Source: Stenomitos rutilans HA7619-LM2 (GTDB lineage Bacteria; Cyanobacteriota; Cyanobacteriia; Leptolyngbyales; Leptolyngbyaceae). Taken from it: DNA of 41,766 bases. Under the pieces are notes generated by a model that saw nothing but the letters and a program-made list of their open reading frames with translations, made no database searches and was not told where the DNA came from. Both the position numbers and the translations under genes were made by a program. The stretch lies in assembly GCA_019358945.1 (NCBI GenBank), contig JAHHIE010000060.1, positions 1 to 41,766 on the forward strand. Reading direction: 5' to 3'. Each line of letters opens with the position of its first letter. Within the stretch, counting starts at the first letter, position 1. Of the stretch, positions 40,262-41,766 are shown in pieces.

Positions 40262-40415
40262 CACATGCACCGCCATGCCTGCGGCTACTACCTGGCGGCG
40301 GAAAAGGGTATTGATACCCGCACTGTGCAAGCCTATCTGGAACACCGAATATTCAGCATACCTGCGCTATACCGCCCTCTCACCGCATCCATTTAAGGGG
40401 CTGTGGGATGATTGG
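40262..40415 (+). pseudogene. Fragment of a tyrosine recombinase gene
   Basis: Matches bases 38635-38790, the 3' end of the recombinase gene, at most positions. Two single-base deletions (in the CCGAATATTC and CATACCTGCGC segments) break the frame, the GH motif reads EH, and the stop codon is lost. No 5' part is present. Confidence 0.88.
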
Positions 40416-40520
40416 GGCATTGTGATGCAATTGAGTAGGGCATCTCTGCTTTTTTAGTTCCTTAGTACTGTTTTGTGGGTATAACTTTGATAGGACAGTT
40501 GCTTCTTCTGAAAATCGCCA

Positions 40521-41492
40521 ATGGCTACACTCTTTTTCTCTTACTCACACCGTGATGAAACACTACGCGACGAGCTAGAGGTTCATCTCGCCATGTTGAA
40601 GAGACAGGGCGTTATCGAAACATGGCATGATCGGCGCATTACGGCTGGTGAGGAGTTTGACAAAGCGATCAGCAAGAACCTTGAAGAAGCAGACATCATC
40701 CTTCTACTCGTAAGCCCAGACTTCCTTGCTTCTAGTTACTGTTATGACGTTGAGATGCAGCGAGCGCTGGAAAGACATGAGCAAGAAACCGCGTGTGTCA
40801 TGCCAGTCATTCTGCGACCGTGCGATTGGCGCACTGCACCTTTCGGAAAGCTTTTAGTCATGCCGACCGATGGTAAAGCTGTCTCAAAATTCCCTGACAA
40901 GGATGATGCCTTTCTTGAGGTTGTCACTGAGATTAGAAAGGCAGTTACTCGATTAAAGCCACCTGAAGACAGAGTGCCGCAGCCAAGTAAAAGCTACAAC
41001 AGTACATCTAAGCAATATGTTATCGAAGAGCCGCGATCGAGTAATCTACGAATCCAAAAAACATTTTCGGATCGCGATAGAGATAGGTTTTTAGAAGGAT
41101 CGTTCGAGTACATAGCTAACTTCTTTGAAAATTCGCTTGCAGAGTTATCTACTCGAAACGCGGAAGTAGAAACTAGCTTCAAACGTATTGATACTGATCG
41201 CTTTTCAAGCGTTGTTTACATCGCGGGGAAAATTGCTGCCCAATGCCAGATTTGGCAGGGAGGGGTACGTCCTTTCATGAGTACCAATGGTATTGCATAC
41301 TCGCATAATGCTTCAAACAGCGGTAATGGCTTCAACGAATTGCTATCAGTAGCGGATGACAGCTACGACCTGTTCTTGCAACCTATGGGAATGGCGATAG
41401 GGGGAGGGCAAAATGCGAAGAAACTGCTCTCCTTACAAGGAGGTGCTGAGTATTTTTGGGAGATGTTGATCAAACCTTTGCAGCATCGATAG
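40521..41492 (+). CDS. TIR-domain protein
   Basis: A 323-aa protein. Residues 1-130 are a TIR domain: FFSYSHRDETLRDELEVHLA, the BB-loop region near 31-47 and the likely catalytic Glu E78 in SYCYDVEMQRALE. Bacterial TIR domains with this Glu cleave NAD+ or act as signalling adaptors. A linker (about 140-170) leads to a C-terminal domain (about 180-323) I do not recognise, presumably the sensor. It stands before the DUF6876-like gene. No SIR2, cyclase or STING-like partner is nearby. Confidence 0.9.
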   Translation: MATLFFSYSHRDETLRDELEVHLAMLKRQGVIETWHDRRITAGEEFDKAISKNLEEADIILLLVSPDFLASSYCYDVEMQRALERHEQETACVMPVILRPCDWRTAPFGKLLVMPTDGKAVSKFPDKDDAFLEVVTEIRKAVTRLKPPEDRVPQPSKSYNSTSKQYVIEEPRSSNLRIQKTFSDRDRDRFLEGSFEYIANFFENSLAELSTRNAEVETSFKRIDTDRFSSVVYIAGKIAAQCQIWQGGVRPFMSTNGIAYSHNASNSGNGFNELLSVADDSYDLFLQPMGMAIGGGQNAKKLLSLQGGAEYFWEMLIKPLQHR

Positions 41493-41586
41493 CTCTTATT
41501 CAGGCGGAAAATTTTTCTTGAATTGAAGCGCTATTGCTTTTATTAAGTCCTGGCTGTCTCTTCACGCTTCGGGCGTGTATACGGTC

Positions 41587-41766
41587 ATGGCTTTGTCCAA
41601 TGAAGATCTCAACCAATTTACAGGTACACAAAACTGGCACCGCCATTTTATGGGCGGTCTCTATACCGATGGAACCAAATACCTAGCTGATAAGGCTGGT
41701 GCCTATTGGCTCTTAGATGCCATCTTCGCTTGGCAGACAGACGCGAACGTTTCTAAAGAGTCGTTT
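41587..41766 (+). CDS. DUF6876-like protein, N-terminal part (continues at base 2)
   Basis: ATG at 41587 starts MALSNEDLNQFTGTQNWHRH, which continues in phase through the repeated 127 bases into 2-295 for a total of 115 aa. The N-terminal FTGTQNW motif followed by YTDGTKYLADKAGAYW fits DUF6876. The gene follows the TIR gene by 94 bases. Weak ribosome site. Confidence 0.85.
   Translation, partial: MALSNEDLNQFTGTQNWHRHFMGGLYTDGTKYLADKAGAYWLLDAIFAWQTDANVSKESF
41640..41766. repeat. 127-bp terminal repeat showing circular closure
   Basis: Identical to bases 1-127. An exact 127-base end overlap is what a graph assembler with that k-mer size leaves on a circular contig, so it is an assembly overlap rather than a biological repeat. 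Confidence 0.9.

Noticed and set aside
41640-41766. Terminal direct repeat as a phage or transposon end
   Set aside because: Exact 127-base end overlap that restores one open gene is best explained by circular assembly.

Overview
The window looks like one complete circular cyanobacterial plasmid. Bases 1-127 are repeated exactly at 41640-41766, so the molecule closes at about 41,639 bp and one gene (DUF6876-like) spans the join. A cyanobacterial host is suggested by many copies of the HIP1 octamer GCGATCGC, a PTPA-CTERM surface protein, a DUF4114/Calx-beta protein and the character of the hypothetical genes. I see no rRNA, tRNA or core metabolic genes.

Layout. 1-5.4 kb: end of the DUF6876 gene, a giant DUF4114/Calx-beta/subtilase protein, and an unknown gene behind a 39-bp inverted repeat. 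5.5-8.5 kb: small plasmid genes (DUF5710 protein, a 54-aa protein, a membrane protein, two hypotheticals). 8.5-13 kb: mobilisation block 1 (VirD4/TraG-type coupling protein, ParA/MobD-like ATPase, DUF6753-like membrane protein). 13.1-14.1 kb: orphan N6-methylase-like gene. 14.18-15.3 kb: replicon, with an AT-rich stretch, two DnaA boxes, seven iterons and a TrfA-family initiator. 15.5-16.1 kb: RelE/ParE-type toxin-antitoxin. 16.2-17.2 kb: three small membrane-type genes. 17.35-20.1 kb: mobilisation block 2 (MobA/MobL relaxase fused to a RepB-type primase, oriT-like site, MobC-like gene). No type IV secretion channel genes are present, so the plasmid should be mobilisable but not self-transmissible.

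20.1-24.9 kb: hypothetical genes, a J-domain protein, a lipoprotein/coiled-coil pair, and two copies of a roughly 190-nt element that keeps its predicted stems through compensatory changes. 24.8-25.8 kb: a ParA/ribbon-helix-helix partition cassette behind CTGGTATT octamer repeats; related sites recur around the plasmid, including perfect 44-bp and 42-bp palindromes. 26-30.2 kb: PTPA-CTERM exoprotein, winged-helix protein, RHH protein and a three-gene hypothetical operon.

30.3-34.6 kb is the most interesting cargo: a consensus promoter followed by an MBL-fold protein, an E2-E1-JAB triple-fusion protein and a four-TM protein, a candidate ubiquitin-like conjugation defence operon. The MBL protein ends in Arg-Ala-Gly and could be the conjugated partner. 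34.7-36.0 kb: two plasmid hypotheticals. 36.1-36.8 kb: FitA/VapB-VapC toxin-antitoxin. 37.1-38.8 kb: YhcG/DUF1016 nuclease and a tyrosine recombinase whose 3' end recurs as a frameshifted fragment at 40.26 kb. 40.5-41.5 kb: a TIR-domain protein followed by the DUF6876 gene. By eye, the cargo from 30.2 kb to the recombinase and again after 38.9 kb has no perfect HIP1 sites and is AT-rich, which fits recent acquisition.
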